Source of the DNA: Blastomussa wellsi | Taxonomy: Eukaryota; Cnidaria; Anthozoa; Scleractinia; Plerogyridae | Direction of reading: 5' to 3' | Length of the DNA stretch: 64,000 nucleotides | Assembly: GCA_947652115.1 (NCBI GenBank) | Contig: OX393565.1 | Span: 25,972,583 to 26,036,582 of the forward strand | Shown here: piece by piece, positions 43,695 through 54,749 of the stretch | Layout: every line of letters starts with the position of its first letter | How positions within the stretch are numbered: the first letter of the stretch is position 1 | The notes under the pieces: generated by a model | Told to the model about the DNA's origin: nothing | Seen by the model: only the letters and a program-made list of their open reading frames with translations | Database searches by the model: none | Program-made: the position numbers and the translations under genes

Positions 43695-46600
43695 ATGACG
43701 AAGATGCGAATCTGCATGTTGTTTCAGGTTGTCGCATATTTTTACACCCCGTTGATTTTCCACGCTACTGAAAGTTTGTCGGCAGCAAATCAAGACGATA
43801 AAGCTCAAGGTAAGATTTACAGTGTTTTTCAACATTTAATATAAGATCAAGACCTTGCATGCGAGCGCCTTAATTCCTGCTTGAACATGTAGCGAGTAGA
43901 GACACTCGACTCCTTCGATCCCTGTGGCTCATGATTATTGAGTAATGATGGGGCATATCAAATCATTTGTATAAATTTTGTCGCTATACTGTCTCTTTAC
44001 TTTGCAGCCGTATTGGTAAAGTCAATACGTAAAGGGGTACTGAATTTTATACGAAAAAGAGATATAGTACAGTACAGCTGGACGTTACAAATCGATATTT
44101 TCGATACTCGATGAAAATCGATAATTTTCGACAGTAATGATACTAATTAGTATTGGAAATCGATAGCAATTGATAGTAAAAGCTGGTGTGATTATCGATT
44201 CCAATCGATTATATAATTAGAATTCAATTTCTATCAATTTATCGATTTCTATCAATTTCCATCGATAAATATGAAACTAGTTTCATTGCCATGTCCGCCA
44301 TCTTTTATTTGACAGCCGTAAAGCCCCTGGGAAGAAGGTTGAAGATCGAAGTACTCTGAGTCAGGGTATTCTGGTCAGAGTGCTGAGAACGGAAGCTGTT
44401 CCTAAGAAATCAAAATACATGTAAATCAAACAAAATTGACTTCCTCTTTTCTTTCAATCAGAGCTGTAAACACCAATGGAAAAATAAGGGAACCCACTCA
44501 AACGTAAATTATCGTGCCACTTGTAGTTGCTTGGGAAAACTTCCAAGGGCGAGCGTAAGAGACAGCGTCTTTCTCAAGCTCCAAAGTACGCTTTCACGAT
44601 TTGTAAGCAAACTCTACCTCAGTATCACGCCGATATAAAGACTAAATCTCTTCGTAATGGTATAACTCTGGTTACCCTAAATAGCACCCCAGATAACCTG
44701 AATAATGCTTTACTTTGGAAGAATATTTTCCAGTCAAACTGCCATATAAATGTGCACATATACCATGCAATGCGTGTTCGTTGTGCTACAAGTTTTCCCC
44801 AAGGTTTTTTTACTGCATTCTGGTATGTCTGTTTAGTGTTATCTTCCAGCTTTCATTTCTCCACATCATTCGTCCATACATTAGCTTTTCGATGATCGAT
44901 TTGTAATGTCCCGAGTACAGCTGGCAGTGAGAACACACACATGGATGTCACGTTTTAGAAATCGAGCAGTCCCTCTTTTTCTCTAAAACCTCCAGAAAGA
45001 ATGTGGAAATTGTGTGTGCTCACTGTTTTTGCATTCTTTCGTTAAATTTTATTGATCTGATATATTTGAGCTCGCTTACTTTGGTCCTGCAATCCTGATG
45101 TGTTTGCATGTATTTTTACAAGGCTGTCATTTGGGGCCATAACCATAATTAATTATGCTTCTAGTCTGGAGCTGAGTCTTAAGAAATACTGTAGCATGAA
45201 ATGCTTGCCAGTACTAATACCAGCTGTTATGGCTGAGTCCACCCCATGTTTATGGGGGAAGATGTCGATTGGTATCACATCGCACTTGCATGCACATGCA
45301 TAATTTGTTATGGGTGATAACTTCAATGTAATGGCTGCTTGAGAACTTATTGATACCTCAGATGTTACTCTATCAGATAGTCATGGCGAATAGGATAAAT
45401 TATTTTGTTATTTATTTTTATTTTATGTAATTTTTAGCATGTTGGACCTGGATTGGAGGAAGTGACCACAGAAACCAACACACCACAGTAGCCGGATCTC
45501 AAACCTACCCAGGATCAAGGGATGGAGCAGCTAGCTGGCTTGATTCAAATGGAACTCTGTGGATGTTTGGTGGAAAAAAATTTGGGATAAAAAGATTATC
45601 ACCAGGAAGACTGCCCATACTGGATGCATTCTGGTCATTTGATATTAAAAGAAGGCATTGGAATTTTCATCCTTTTGATAACAAAACAAGCAATAATCAG
45701 AAACCACCACCCTGCTTTGGCTGTGTTTCTTGCAGCTTTAAAAACAAGGCTGTGTTGTTTGGACCCTCAGGTACATTCATTTTTGATATGGAGAGAAAGA
45801 GCTGGACTGCCCTGCACAATAACACAACATCGCCAAAGCCAAGAAGTCATGCCGCTCACTGGTGTGACATGAGAAATGGCATAATGTGGATGTTTGGTGG
45901 TGCCACATCGGATAAGAAATTTAATGATTTCTGGAAGTTGTCATTCAAAGAACTCCAGTGGAAGGAAATCAAACCCAAAAATAACAAGAGTGTGATTCCT
46001 GCTAAGTGCTCCAAAATGACAACATGGATGCATCCATCTGCCCTTTTGTATATGTTTGGGGGATCATGCCCTGGACTTCCTGCATCCCACTTCTGGAAAT
46101 ATTCACCAGGAACTTTGCAGTGGACAAAGCTAAGTGGGACGTCAGATTCTACAAAGTGTGCTGGAAAGTATGGAAAGATGGGAATTGCTTCTAAGAAGAA
46201 CAATCCAGGTTGTAGGGAGGGTGCTGCCTCCTGGGTAGACAAGCATGGCAATCTGTGGATGTTTGGTGGCTCAGGGTTTGATAACTTTTCTACCACAGCT
46301 TTCGCTACACCAGGTCTCCTGTCTGACCTCTGGATGTACAATGCTTCAAGCCAGCAGTGGGTGTGGGTTGGTGGTTTAAGCAGAGGAGAAGGTGTGCCAT
46401 TCTTTGGTGAGAAAGGAAAGCCAGATCCACACAACATTCCTGGGCCAAGGGAAAGTGCTGTATCCTTTTTCTACGACGACCAACTGTGGCTATTTGGAGG
46501 AGCCGGGCATGATGTTCAACAAAGTGATGGCATTTTAAATGACCTTTGGATATATGGCCAAGTGAAAATAAACATGACAGTTGCTCCAGCGCTTCATGCA

Positions 46601-46846
46601 ACAGAGGTACCAGGAGATACAATTAGTATCTCTTTCGGTTTCAGAGTACTGATTGCACTCCTTGTTCTGGTGCTGTGTTTGGTGGTGTCAATATCAACTT
46701 GTTACAGTAAAGAATGCAGGATTTTCAGATTTAAGCGCCATCTTCGTCCAGTTGTGAAATACAAGCCAGTGAAGGTTGAGATGATGCAGGTTCCACAACC
46801 AGAGGTCAACTCACCCTTGAATGAGCAGCCCAGTAGGAATCTGTGA
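43695..46846 (+). CDS. Kelch-repeat protein with signal peptide and one transmembrane segment
   Basis: Join of 43695-43809 and 45438-46846 gives 507 residues. Residues 1 to about 27 (MTKMRICMLFQVVAYFY then TPLIFHATES) look like a signal peptide. Exon 2 encodes kelch-type blades with five FGG motifs at about 82, 191, 245, 314 and 391, several in the form RxGAxSWxDxxGxLWMFGG, and WxW/W.F strands between them. A hydrophobic helix at about 439-461 (ALLVLVLCLVV core) and a 46-residue basic cytoplasmic tail follow. So: a type I membrane protein with an extracellular beta-propeller, ligand unknown. Nearly all of the protein sits in one 1.4-kb exon, which hints at retroposition or lineage-specific expansion. 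The first ATG after an in-frame TGA was taken as start. No known orthologue name is assigned. Confidence 0.88.
44091..44275. repeat. ATCGAT-rich block in the kelch-gene intron
   Basis: Eight or more ATCGA/TCGAT words in 185 bp (for example AAATCGATATTTTCGATACT and GATTATCGATTCCAATCGAT), well above background. It looks like a degenerated simple or palindromic repeat. Confidence 0.7.
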
Positions 46847-49563
46847 TTACTGGTACACATTACAGGATGAGCAATGGTAGTCTGTGTGAGCTTAACAGAC
46901 TTGATCAACAAGATAATAATTATGATAAATTATACTTATGTTTTTGATGGCATTGAGCCCCTGTTAGAGGATGCATATCCCCATCTGAATTTCAAACCTT
47001 TTTAAAGTCATAATTTTGAAAGGTCATAATTTCAATACTTCTTCCCCATTCTTTGTCATTTCACACTAACAGGGCCTCAACAATAATTTTGTTGTAAATA
47101 ATTAATTTAATACATGTCCATGTGAATTACTATTACAGCAGTTTTCGATTGAGTGTCGTAAAGCCAAAACAAAGTTATCGCTCTGCCCAATCACAATGGA
47201 CACAGGCAATCCAGTTATTCAATGAAAACTCAACACAAAGACAGGGCGGAAAAACGAAATACGACCTCTTGTCGTAAGGACGCCAATGGACACATAAGCT
47301 CAATATTTGGTATACTCTAAGGGATGAAGAACAAAATTTCAAATGGGACCAAAATTTGGTGAATGCAAACCTTGAGATGTAAGGTCCTGTACTTTGGGAG
47401 AGGTGAGGTTTTGATCAGCAAATAAAACATCGTTTTCTCAGGTATCCCTGAGTAAATTAAGTAAAGATGAACAAATTTTTGTACTACGTTTTGACCTATG
47501 TTTACACAAATGTAACCATTTCAATTTTGATGTAAAATGGCAAGTTCAGCGTAAAAAAAATATGAAAAAGGTGCTTCAGCGTTTTTCTGCCCTGTCCAAC
47601 ACAAATAGTAACATGTAACCTGCAGCGTGAAGTGTGGGCCAGAAAATGTACACAAGCGGGTTTTGGCTTCACTTTGATTGTTTGCCAGACTAAACACCTT
47701 TGTTGGTAGACATTATTTATATAATTTATCACATAAACAGTAGTGAAATACCAGGTGAGCTTTCACGCAAAAAACGTGATATATATGTGAAGGTAACATG
47801 TTGCCTTCACATGTTAAGATATCACAGCTGCTAATGTTATGTAATAAATCGTGCCTTTCGCAGTTCACTTGTGTTTATATAGTAAATAGAATGTTACATG
47901 GCCGCTTGGAGATACGAAATTTCTCTTCTCGTGTTGAAAAACATGAGGGCAAGTAGTCTAATTGTTTTAGCAGAAACTCTAAAGGATTGCATCCCAAAAG
48001 CTAACAGTTTATGTATTTTTAAGCCGAAAAGCAAAGAGCAACGCGCGCGTGATCGTTGTCTATCAGTGAATAGAAAACAGTCGGAGAACCAATCAGATTC
48101 AAGGATTTCCAATAGAACACAGCTGCGTTTCTACTAATTCACATAACAAAATGCCTCCCATCATTTGAAAAAGGTTCCAAGAGGGAATTGAATGCTTGTA
48201 GTAGTTAACAATGTAGTGTTAATATTTAATAGAAATACAAGGCATTGTAAGTATCATTTAAGGTCAGTGACAGGGCTGCAAAGACCAGGCAGAAATTGGA
48301 CAATAGCTGCCATAATGTCTGATGAAATGCAAACTGTGGTTGGAGAGAATGCCCTGGCAATTTTTACTCCTTCCAATGCAAATGCCCATGTTTTGTATTG
48401 ACAAGGCTTTATTAATTGTTAAGTTCTGTAAATATGTGACATCTGACATCACCACTGTTTTGTCCAATCAAATTGGTTACTTAAGTCAGACATGTCCATT
48501 TACGAAAAATAATTATTTGTAGCCCAGAAGATAAGCCCACGATTAAAAGTTGATTGAGGGTTCAATTTATGTTGTACGTATAATTGCTTATTTATGTTTT
48601 GTAAAGTTTGGGATTAGTTGATGTCAAAACTGTAGGACATTATAAATAGAAAACCTCTCTGGAATCAAATTCCAGCTAATCCTAGATAAGCTATATACAC
48701 TGTAATATTATGCTTGGACAAGCACTACGGCAAGCAAGTTTTCTATTGAAATCAAAACTAAGAGAGATAATTGTCTTGCAACTGCCTCGTCCGCAGGCAT
48801 CGCTCCATGGCTGCATGGGGAGCACTTTGCATTTTGTGATTGATTTTGCACGGTTTGCGTGGCATTGTGGGACTGATGCAAACGCATCCTAATTTCCCCA
48901 TGCTTCCTAATTTCCTGCCTTAACGCCAGCCTTGACCCATCGGCACTTGGGGACGAGGCAGGTCTTGCAAAACTTGCAGCGCTCTATAGTCTAGAATTTG
49001 GCCTCTGATTTCACGAAGTGAGAAATTGTGTATATATTTGCAAATAGTGTAGATAATAAATGATTGATCAGAGTTGAATTTGCTTTGGCAGAATAGATGT
49101 ACAATATGGTGAACTACATAACACCTTCATAGCATCTAATACAGTTGCATTGGTTGGGGTCATTATGAAATGCATCTCTCCTCCCAGGAAGATCAATGAA
49201 TGGGCCCAGTTTGAGGTGCATAATTTCTGTTTGTCATCAGTGAATTGTTAGGAGAAATACTGGGTGGTATCCCAGGGGCATAGCCACGATTTTGCAAAGG
49301 GGGAGGGGGTCTCCCTGTATGTCACTATGTTGATTCTTCGTATTCGTGCATTTTCGAAACCTGAATATTGTATGTTGTCTACTTTAAAAATGTCTGACAA
49401 GGGGGGGGGGGGGGGATGGGGCAGGCATAATATAAGGGCTACACCCTTGTATCCAATCTACGCCCTTGCATCCAATCTAGGAGGGAGTAACAATACTCCA
49501 AGTTCATTTACAAAACAGAAACACATCATAGCTTTGGAAAGTCTAGAAGTTGACCCCTTCGCT
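46847..49563. other. Intergenic stretch after the kelch gene
   Basis: No supported gene. The start presumably contains the kelch 3' UTR. Around 47755-48130 is a repeat with an ATGGCCGCTTGGAGATACGA word and inverted GTGAAGGTAACATG/TGTTGCCTTCAC. A G run lies at 49401-49413. Confidence 0.45.
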
Positions 49564-49650
49564 AGGCTCAGCTACCAGCCACTGTTCAGGAACAGGGGCC
49601 CACACTCTGGAATGAAGACTGGACTCGAGAAAGCGGCCGAAAACAAGTCT
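49564..49650. repeat. Diverged third copy of the 34.8-kb repeat
   Basis: GCTCAGCTACCAGCCACTGTT, CAGGAACAGGGGCCCAC and GAAGACTGGACTCGAGAAAG match, with substitutions, the block GGCTCGATTACCAGCCGC ... GACTGGTCTCGAGAGAGC inside the tandem duplication at 34828-35355. Confidence 0.7.
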
Positions 49651-49852
49651 ACCCCTTCACATGCACATGCTTTGCATGTACTCGCAAGGTCACTAACATT
49701 CGCTGCAGCGAGCAAGGAATGAAAATCAAAGATGGTAGGTACAGGATGTATTTTTTATTAAAAATCTTTCTGAAATATGACGAGTAAAGCACTTTGTGCA
49801 TGAGTGCATATAAGAAATGTAGCACATTGTAATGTTGGGAATGCATAACATG

Positions 49853-50059
49853 TTACAGCACGATGCGCCTTAGTGTGGCCACCAAACAAACTTTTTTGAC
49901 AAGTTGGCCAATCAGAACACAGCGCAACAGGTTTCGTGACAACAGCTTTGAACATTGCAAGGAGGCCGACAGCCCAAACAAATTAGCACTCTGATTGGCT
50001 AATTATAACTTGTCAAAAAAGTTTGTTGGATGGCCACACTAAGGTGCATCGCGCTGTAA
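49853..50059. mobile_element. 207-bp palindromic MITE
   Basis: TTACAGCACGATGCGCCTTA with AGTGTGGCCACC and ACAAACTTTTTTGACAAGTT on the left are mirrored on the right by AACTTGTCAAAAAAGTTTGT, GGCCACACTAAGG and CATCGCGCTGTAA. Arms are about 75 bp with few mismatches. Confidence 0.9.
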
Positions 50060-50260
50060 TGTTCATGAAAGATTCAGTCTTTTTTGTGTTTTCTATATTT
50101 CAGAAAAATATTCAGACCATTATATATTAAAAGTTTCTCATCTTAAAATCTGTACAATTTACTGAATTGCTGGTACCGGTATGTAATTTTAAATACAAAA
50201 TATCAGTTAAATTTGAATGACATTTAACAGTTATTCCACAAGTGTGCATATGAGTCTAGT

Positions 50261-50500
50261 GGCCGGAGCTTATCCTGGTTTCCTTAGCATGAGGCAACTG
50301 AGAGTATTTCTAGTCTCCCTGGATGGGATGCTAGTCCATCGCAGGGTTACCCCCCAGCAGTAAATTTGCTGGTACCCATTTATAATCCTGGGTGAAGAGA
50401 GGCACTGTGAGAGTAAAGTGTCGTGTCCAAGAACACAACGCAGTGCCCCAGCCAGGGCTCGAACTCAGACTGTCCGATCCAGAGTCATTAGGCCACTGTG
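50261..50500 (-). mobile_element. tRNA-derived SINE, longest copy in the window
   Basis: Read on the minus strand it begins CACAGTGGCCTAATGACTCT (A-box-like TGGCCTAATGA), then a B-box-like GAGTTCGAGCCC, then a body with CACGACACTTTACTCTCAC, AAATGGGTACCAGC and GGACTAGCATCCCATCC, ending GATAAGCTCCGGCC. The body matches 9555-9660 and 26178-26374. Confidence 0.85.
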
Positions 50501-51137
50501 TTGGATATGAGTTGGCTTTAAAGGAGATACCTGTATGCCATCATTCGTGCACTTTGAAATAAGCTAAATTTTTCAAAATCGTCATTTCCAATCTGTTTCC
50601 ATCTGCTCCATCCTTAGGTTCGTTTTTGGTTTAGTATCACTCCTTTGGTGTTTTTCGTCCTTAGCAAACTATTATTTTATGGTTTCCTACATTTTAAGGG
50701 TAATTTAATTTGGTTGTCGAAAAAATGACTGACAAAATATCATGACAGAGCTCCTTTAACTATCTTAGATCCAACACGTGAGAGTGGAATAATTATTGTT
50801 TTATTAAAAGCTCTTTAAAAATTGCAATATTTTTGCTTCCCTGCTCTTCTCATTGGTATGTAGTTACTATATTTGTAAAGCATGGAATATTATCTCATAT
50901 ATTCGATGATGGCTAAGCCAATGAAAGCTTTTGAATTGTATTATCCAATGATCTAGTTTTCAATAATGACCAGTCATGACTAATAAATCTAAAATACAGC
51001 TATTTCCCATTGCTGTACAATCGCAAGCAAAAAAGATAATTACTTGACTTAATTTACAGAATTGGTGGCTCAAACAATCTTCACATTTGCATCCAGAGTT
51101 TAATGACTAGAATTTACGCTAAAAGTGTCCAAACCAT
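50501..51137. other. Downstream of CNRIP1
   Basis: No gene seen. The right part is probably the CNRIP1 3' UTR; TTTATT at 50800-50805 reads AATAAA on the minus strand about 330 bp past the stop and is a possible polyadenylation signal. Confidence 0.35.
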
Positions 51138-54100
51138 CTACTTGAATAGTACTTGTTGAACATCAACATGGCTTTGCCCATCTTTCACTTTACAATCCAT
51201 GAGCAGGTTCTTCAAGCATGTTCCCCACATGACATGATTCTTGTCTTTCAGGGCATACATCTTACACTGAACTCTGGCATTTAGTTCTTTTCCATCCTGA
51301 AACTTGACAGAAATTACCAGGTAAAGCCGATCTTTATTTTTGGACTGGCCCATTCCATTTGTTGACCATGAGCACTCGTAATGTGAACAACTTTCGTCAC
51401 TTCTCTTGATTTCATGCTTGAGATTCCCCCCAGCAATAGAAATTTCACTGAAAAAAGAGAAGGAAAAGAAATTATTGTGTGCCAACACTAGTCAGATGCA
51501 GAGTTTTTTGTTGGAAATGTATTAGGACCTTACAGAGCTGCAGTGTCTCAACAAGATTGGGGGAGGGGGTCAGAGAGGGGGGTCAGGGGGGTCTGAACCT
51601 TCTGCTTCCCCTGTGCCTTTTACTGCTGGCTCCTGCACCTTCTTTAGTGACTCCTGCCTCTTCGTTTTATTTCAGATCTATTGCAAAATATTACAGAATG
51701 TTGTAAATGTTTTTTCAATTTCATCTGGTTCCCACCACCTTGGGGATCTCACTTCTCACCTCTTCTATTCCTCCCCCCCCCCCTACTGTCCCGGGCTACC
51801 AGCCCCCTGTCCTCCTTCACAGGATTCTGTTTATCTAGTCATGGTAAGTTGTAAATTTGAGATCTTGCATTAAAGCTGATGTATGTTCTGCAAGCCCGAC
51901 GTGTTCATATAATTAGCTTTGAAACTGAAACTTTGAGAAGGCTTTCTAAAAAAAATTGAGAGGAAAGATTGAGCGCTTGAGCTAACTTTAGCGACTAAAA
52001 TTTTTTCACTGGCAACCAAATTTAAACAGTCAGCAACTAAGAAAATAGTTGAAGGGCTGGCCCTGATTCTCGCCTCTTGGTCTTATTTCTATTGCAAACC
52101 ATTATGCAATGCTGCAAAATGTTTCTCAATTTTTCCAGATTCCCACCACCATGGGAATCCTGTGTGTTACCCACCCTCTAAATTATCCAGCTGGCAGAAT
52201 TCTACTTGGAAGGGTAGGATGTGCTGCTTAGCAATTGATAACTTTTAGTTTGGTTTATTTTCTTTTACAGGAGGCAGGTTTCATAGCTGAATTCAGTGTG
52301 AATTATTGCAGGTGACAAGAGGAGCCCGCAATCCTAATCTCAATGTTGCTATTACAAACCCATGCGCGGCAGTTATGTAGTTTGACCTGACTCGATTTTG
52401 CTGCATTCCAGTGTTCTTCCACTACGAATGTATGGAATCCAAAGAACAAAATTTGATGCGAAATTTGAAATTTGACGCACATCACACGTGTTTGGACCTT
52501 ATATCACGTTAAATTCATGCATAGCAGCATTGCCGTGCAATATTCAGATTGGACGTCATTTTCTGAAATCATTCCGCCCCTGACGGACAAAACCGCCGGT
52601 AAAGTCCATCTGCGCAATGGCTCCCAAAAGCTTGTTCCGTTTACAAGGATATGTGTATTTATTTCTGATTAGCTAGTATCATATTGCTTTCTATCGAGCT
52701 TTTCGATTGGTCCAATTTTAATTTACTTCACGTGCAGTAGACGTGCAGTCAACTGTGAAGTCACGTAACAAGTTAATATTCCTTGTTTTTCCCGTGAAAA
52801 CAAAACGACGGAGATCAGTGATGAATGTTTGAAATCGATCAACTTCTACTAAAACGAGAAAACACACTAAAGACATTTCTTGGAGGCCACAATGTATTTG
52901 TGAATTTTACAACAGGATATATCGCACCGGAAGCGCTCGTGGTTCCAGTGTTGTTGTTGTGATATCACTGTTGCGATCGCTTATGGAAGACTCAGATCAA
53001 GTCACTTATCTTTTATAATAATGGAGTCCCAGCAGACATTTAAGACCATTTAAGTTCTTCTTCTAACTTTTCTATCTGCTCAAGAAGTCTTCTTCATTTT
53101 TTTCAGTTCTGCAACACAGTTTTTGCAGATGTACTTGCTTATACTCTTTCGTGACTCTTATCTATTAAACGACAGCATAAATTACAATATATGGACAAAT
53201 TAGACACAGGCTTTTTGACCTTTACGACTTTTGTTTCTCAAATCGTCGCGTGACAATTACGGGATATAATACGAAACTAGCCAATCAGAAATGAATACAC
53301 AGATCCTTGCAAACCTGCAGGGGGTCGGAACAAGCTTTTGGGAGCCGTTGCGCAGATGGACTATATCGAGGATTATGTGACACGTCCGGCTGCAACGCAG
53401 GCTATCCGCCCCAAGCGAGTAGCCAGAGTGACATCTTTCCTTGGTTTACCAACAACTTTCGAACACAATAGTATTTTGTTGAGTGTGGCACAAAAGATTA
53501 AACATTCCTTGCAAATAGCACATATATTTTGTTCAACATGCCCCAAAAGATAACACATTTGTTGCAAATAAATGTTCAACCCCTGTGAAACGTTTATCTC
53601 TTTGAAATGTTCACCATGATGTCTGGCTTTTCACGACTGCGCAAAGAAAAGTACCTGAAGGGAAGTAAAACTCAGTTAGCGAGCTAGTGGGGTTTCGAGT
53701 TATAGCTGGTTTTCACTGTCACGCCATCAAAAGGTTTATCAGCTTTTCTCATTGGATGGTTTTGAATTTATGTTTTGACGGCGTGACAGTGAAAGCCAGC
53801 AATAACCAGACATGCTGTCACACTCACATGTTAATAGCCGAGTCGGTCATTACTTGTGAAGTTCGTCATCGCTTTATATACGTAACCAAAATAGATTCGT
53901 ATGCACTGCCTAACCTTGCTTATTACTAGTAATTATTATAAATGGCAAAAAAGAAACTGTTGGTGTATTGTTGACCGTGATTTAATAAATACAAGTTTAG
54001 GATTTCCGTCCAGATACGTATATAATAACAGACATTGTGCAAACATTGTACTAAAGTACTAAACTGGCATCAAGCATGGCTGCTAGACTAAGGAATTTCC

Positions 54101-54478
54101 TCCTCTTTACGTATACTACTCGTTAATTCTTTGTACCTTTCACACTTATCATAATAAGAATAATTCGGACAATTGGTAATTGATATCAAGAACTGAAATG
54201 GTGCCCCAAATTGAGAAATGAGAGAAATTCACACAAAAGGTGCAAGTTGTCCCATTTGCTATTTAAAGCGAATTAACTGTGATCTATCCGTACCTTACTT
54301 CCTTCGAAGGACGAAATTCAAACGAAAGTCTGTATGTGGTATCTACTTGTAGTTTCAGCGTCTGTATCTCCTTAAATCGTTCACCATCAACTTTAAAGAA
54401 CACTGGCGAGGAATCGTCGAATCTTGTAATGTTGACATCAAGTTTGAATGCGCTTTCCTCTGTCCTGGTCGACGCCAT
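51138..54478 (-). CDS. CNRIP1: CB1 cannabinoid receptor-interacting protein 1 homologue, two exons
   Basis: Join of 54294-54478 and 51138-51447 (donor AG|GTACGG, phase 2; acceptor TTTTTTCAG) gives 164 residues, the same length as human CNRIP1. Conserved blocks: PVFFKVDGERF (human PVFYKVDGQRF), a FRPS...ISIAGG segment across the splice and a C-terminal tail. Its last residues VQQVLFK are not the PDZ-ligand-like end of the mammalian protein. In vertebrates the protein binds the tail of the CB1 receptor and other partners. Cannabinoid receptors proper are not known from cnidarians, so the ancestral role must be different. An earlier in-frame ATG (54565) would add 29 residues; MASTRTEE at 54478 fits the family better. 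A YY1-like AATATGGCGTC spans the start. The intron holds two inverted-repeat elements. Confidence 0.9.
52600..53361. mobile_element. 762-bp element with long inverted ends, CNRIP1 intron
   Basis: Left arm 52605-52686 contains GTCCATCTGCGCAATGGCTC, AAAGCTTGTTCCG and TTCTGATTAGCTAGTATC. The right arm (about 53265-53361) holds them inverted: GATACGAAACTAGCCAATCAGAA-like sequence, CGGAACAAGCTTTTGGGAGC and TGCGCAGATGGAC. No coding capacity was recognised between them. Confidence 0.75.
53705..53800. mobile_element. 96-bp hairpin MITE, CNRIP1 intron
   Basis: GCTGGTTTTCACTGTCACGC with CATCAAAA on the left is inverted as TTTTGACGGCGTGACAGTGA and AAGCCAGC on the right; two to three mismatches in 28 bp. 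Confidence 0.85.
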
Positions 54479-54584
54479 ATTGGAGGAGTGGTTTAAAATG
54501 TTGTCACGCGATAAGAAAACGCTTGTCACGCGTGACGTTGCCCGAGTCAGATTTCCCGAGGCCAAGACACAAAAAGGCTGATTT

Positions 54585-54670
54585 TTCTTAGGATTTTTAG
54601 AGCATCAGGAGATTTTTAGAAATTTTGGGGATTTTTAGAAAAAAAACGGGATTTTTGGGGATTTTTAGAT
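54585..54670. repeat. GATTTTTAG-type short tandem repeat, left of the Penelope element
   Basis: At least five degenerate units of the form GGGGATTTTTAGA(A). A matching block lies on the other side of the retroelement (56730-56808) in the same orientation. Confidence 0.8.
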
Positions 54671-54749
54671 GAATTGGAACAAAATTGTTCTATATATATA
54701 TAATTGTCCCATTGTTTACTATACTTGGTGAGTTGGTGACTGCTAGACT

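Noticed and set aside
44527..44895. 122-codon plus-strand frame in the kelch intron
   Set aside because: Non-ATG start, no splice sites or domain recognised.
45856..46437. 193-codon minus-strand open frame
   Set aside because: Antisense shadow of the kelch exon; the plus strand has the repeat motifs.
47898..48137. 79-codon frame starting ATGGCCGCTTGG
   Set aside because: The sequence resembles a dispersed repeat and not a gene; no homologous domain.
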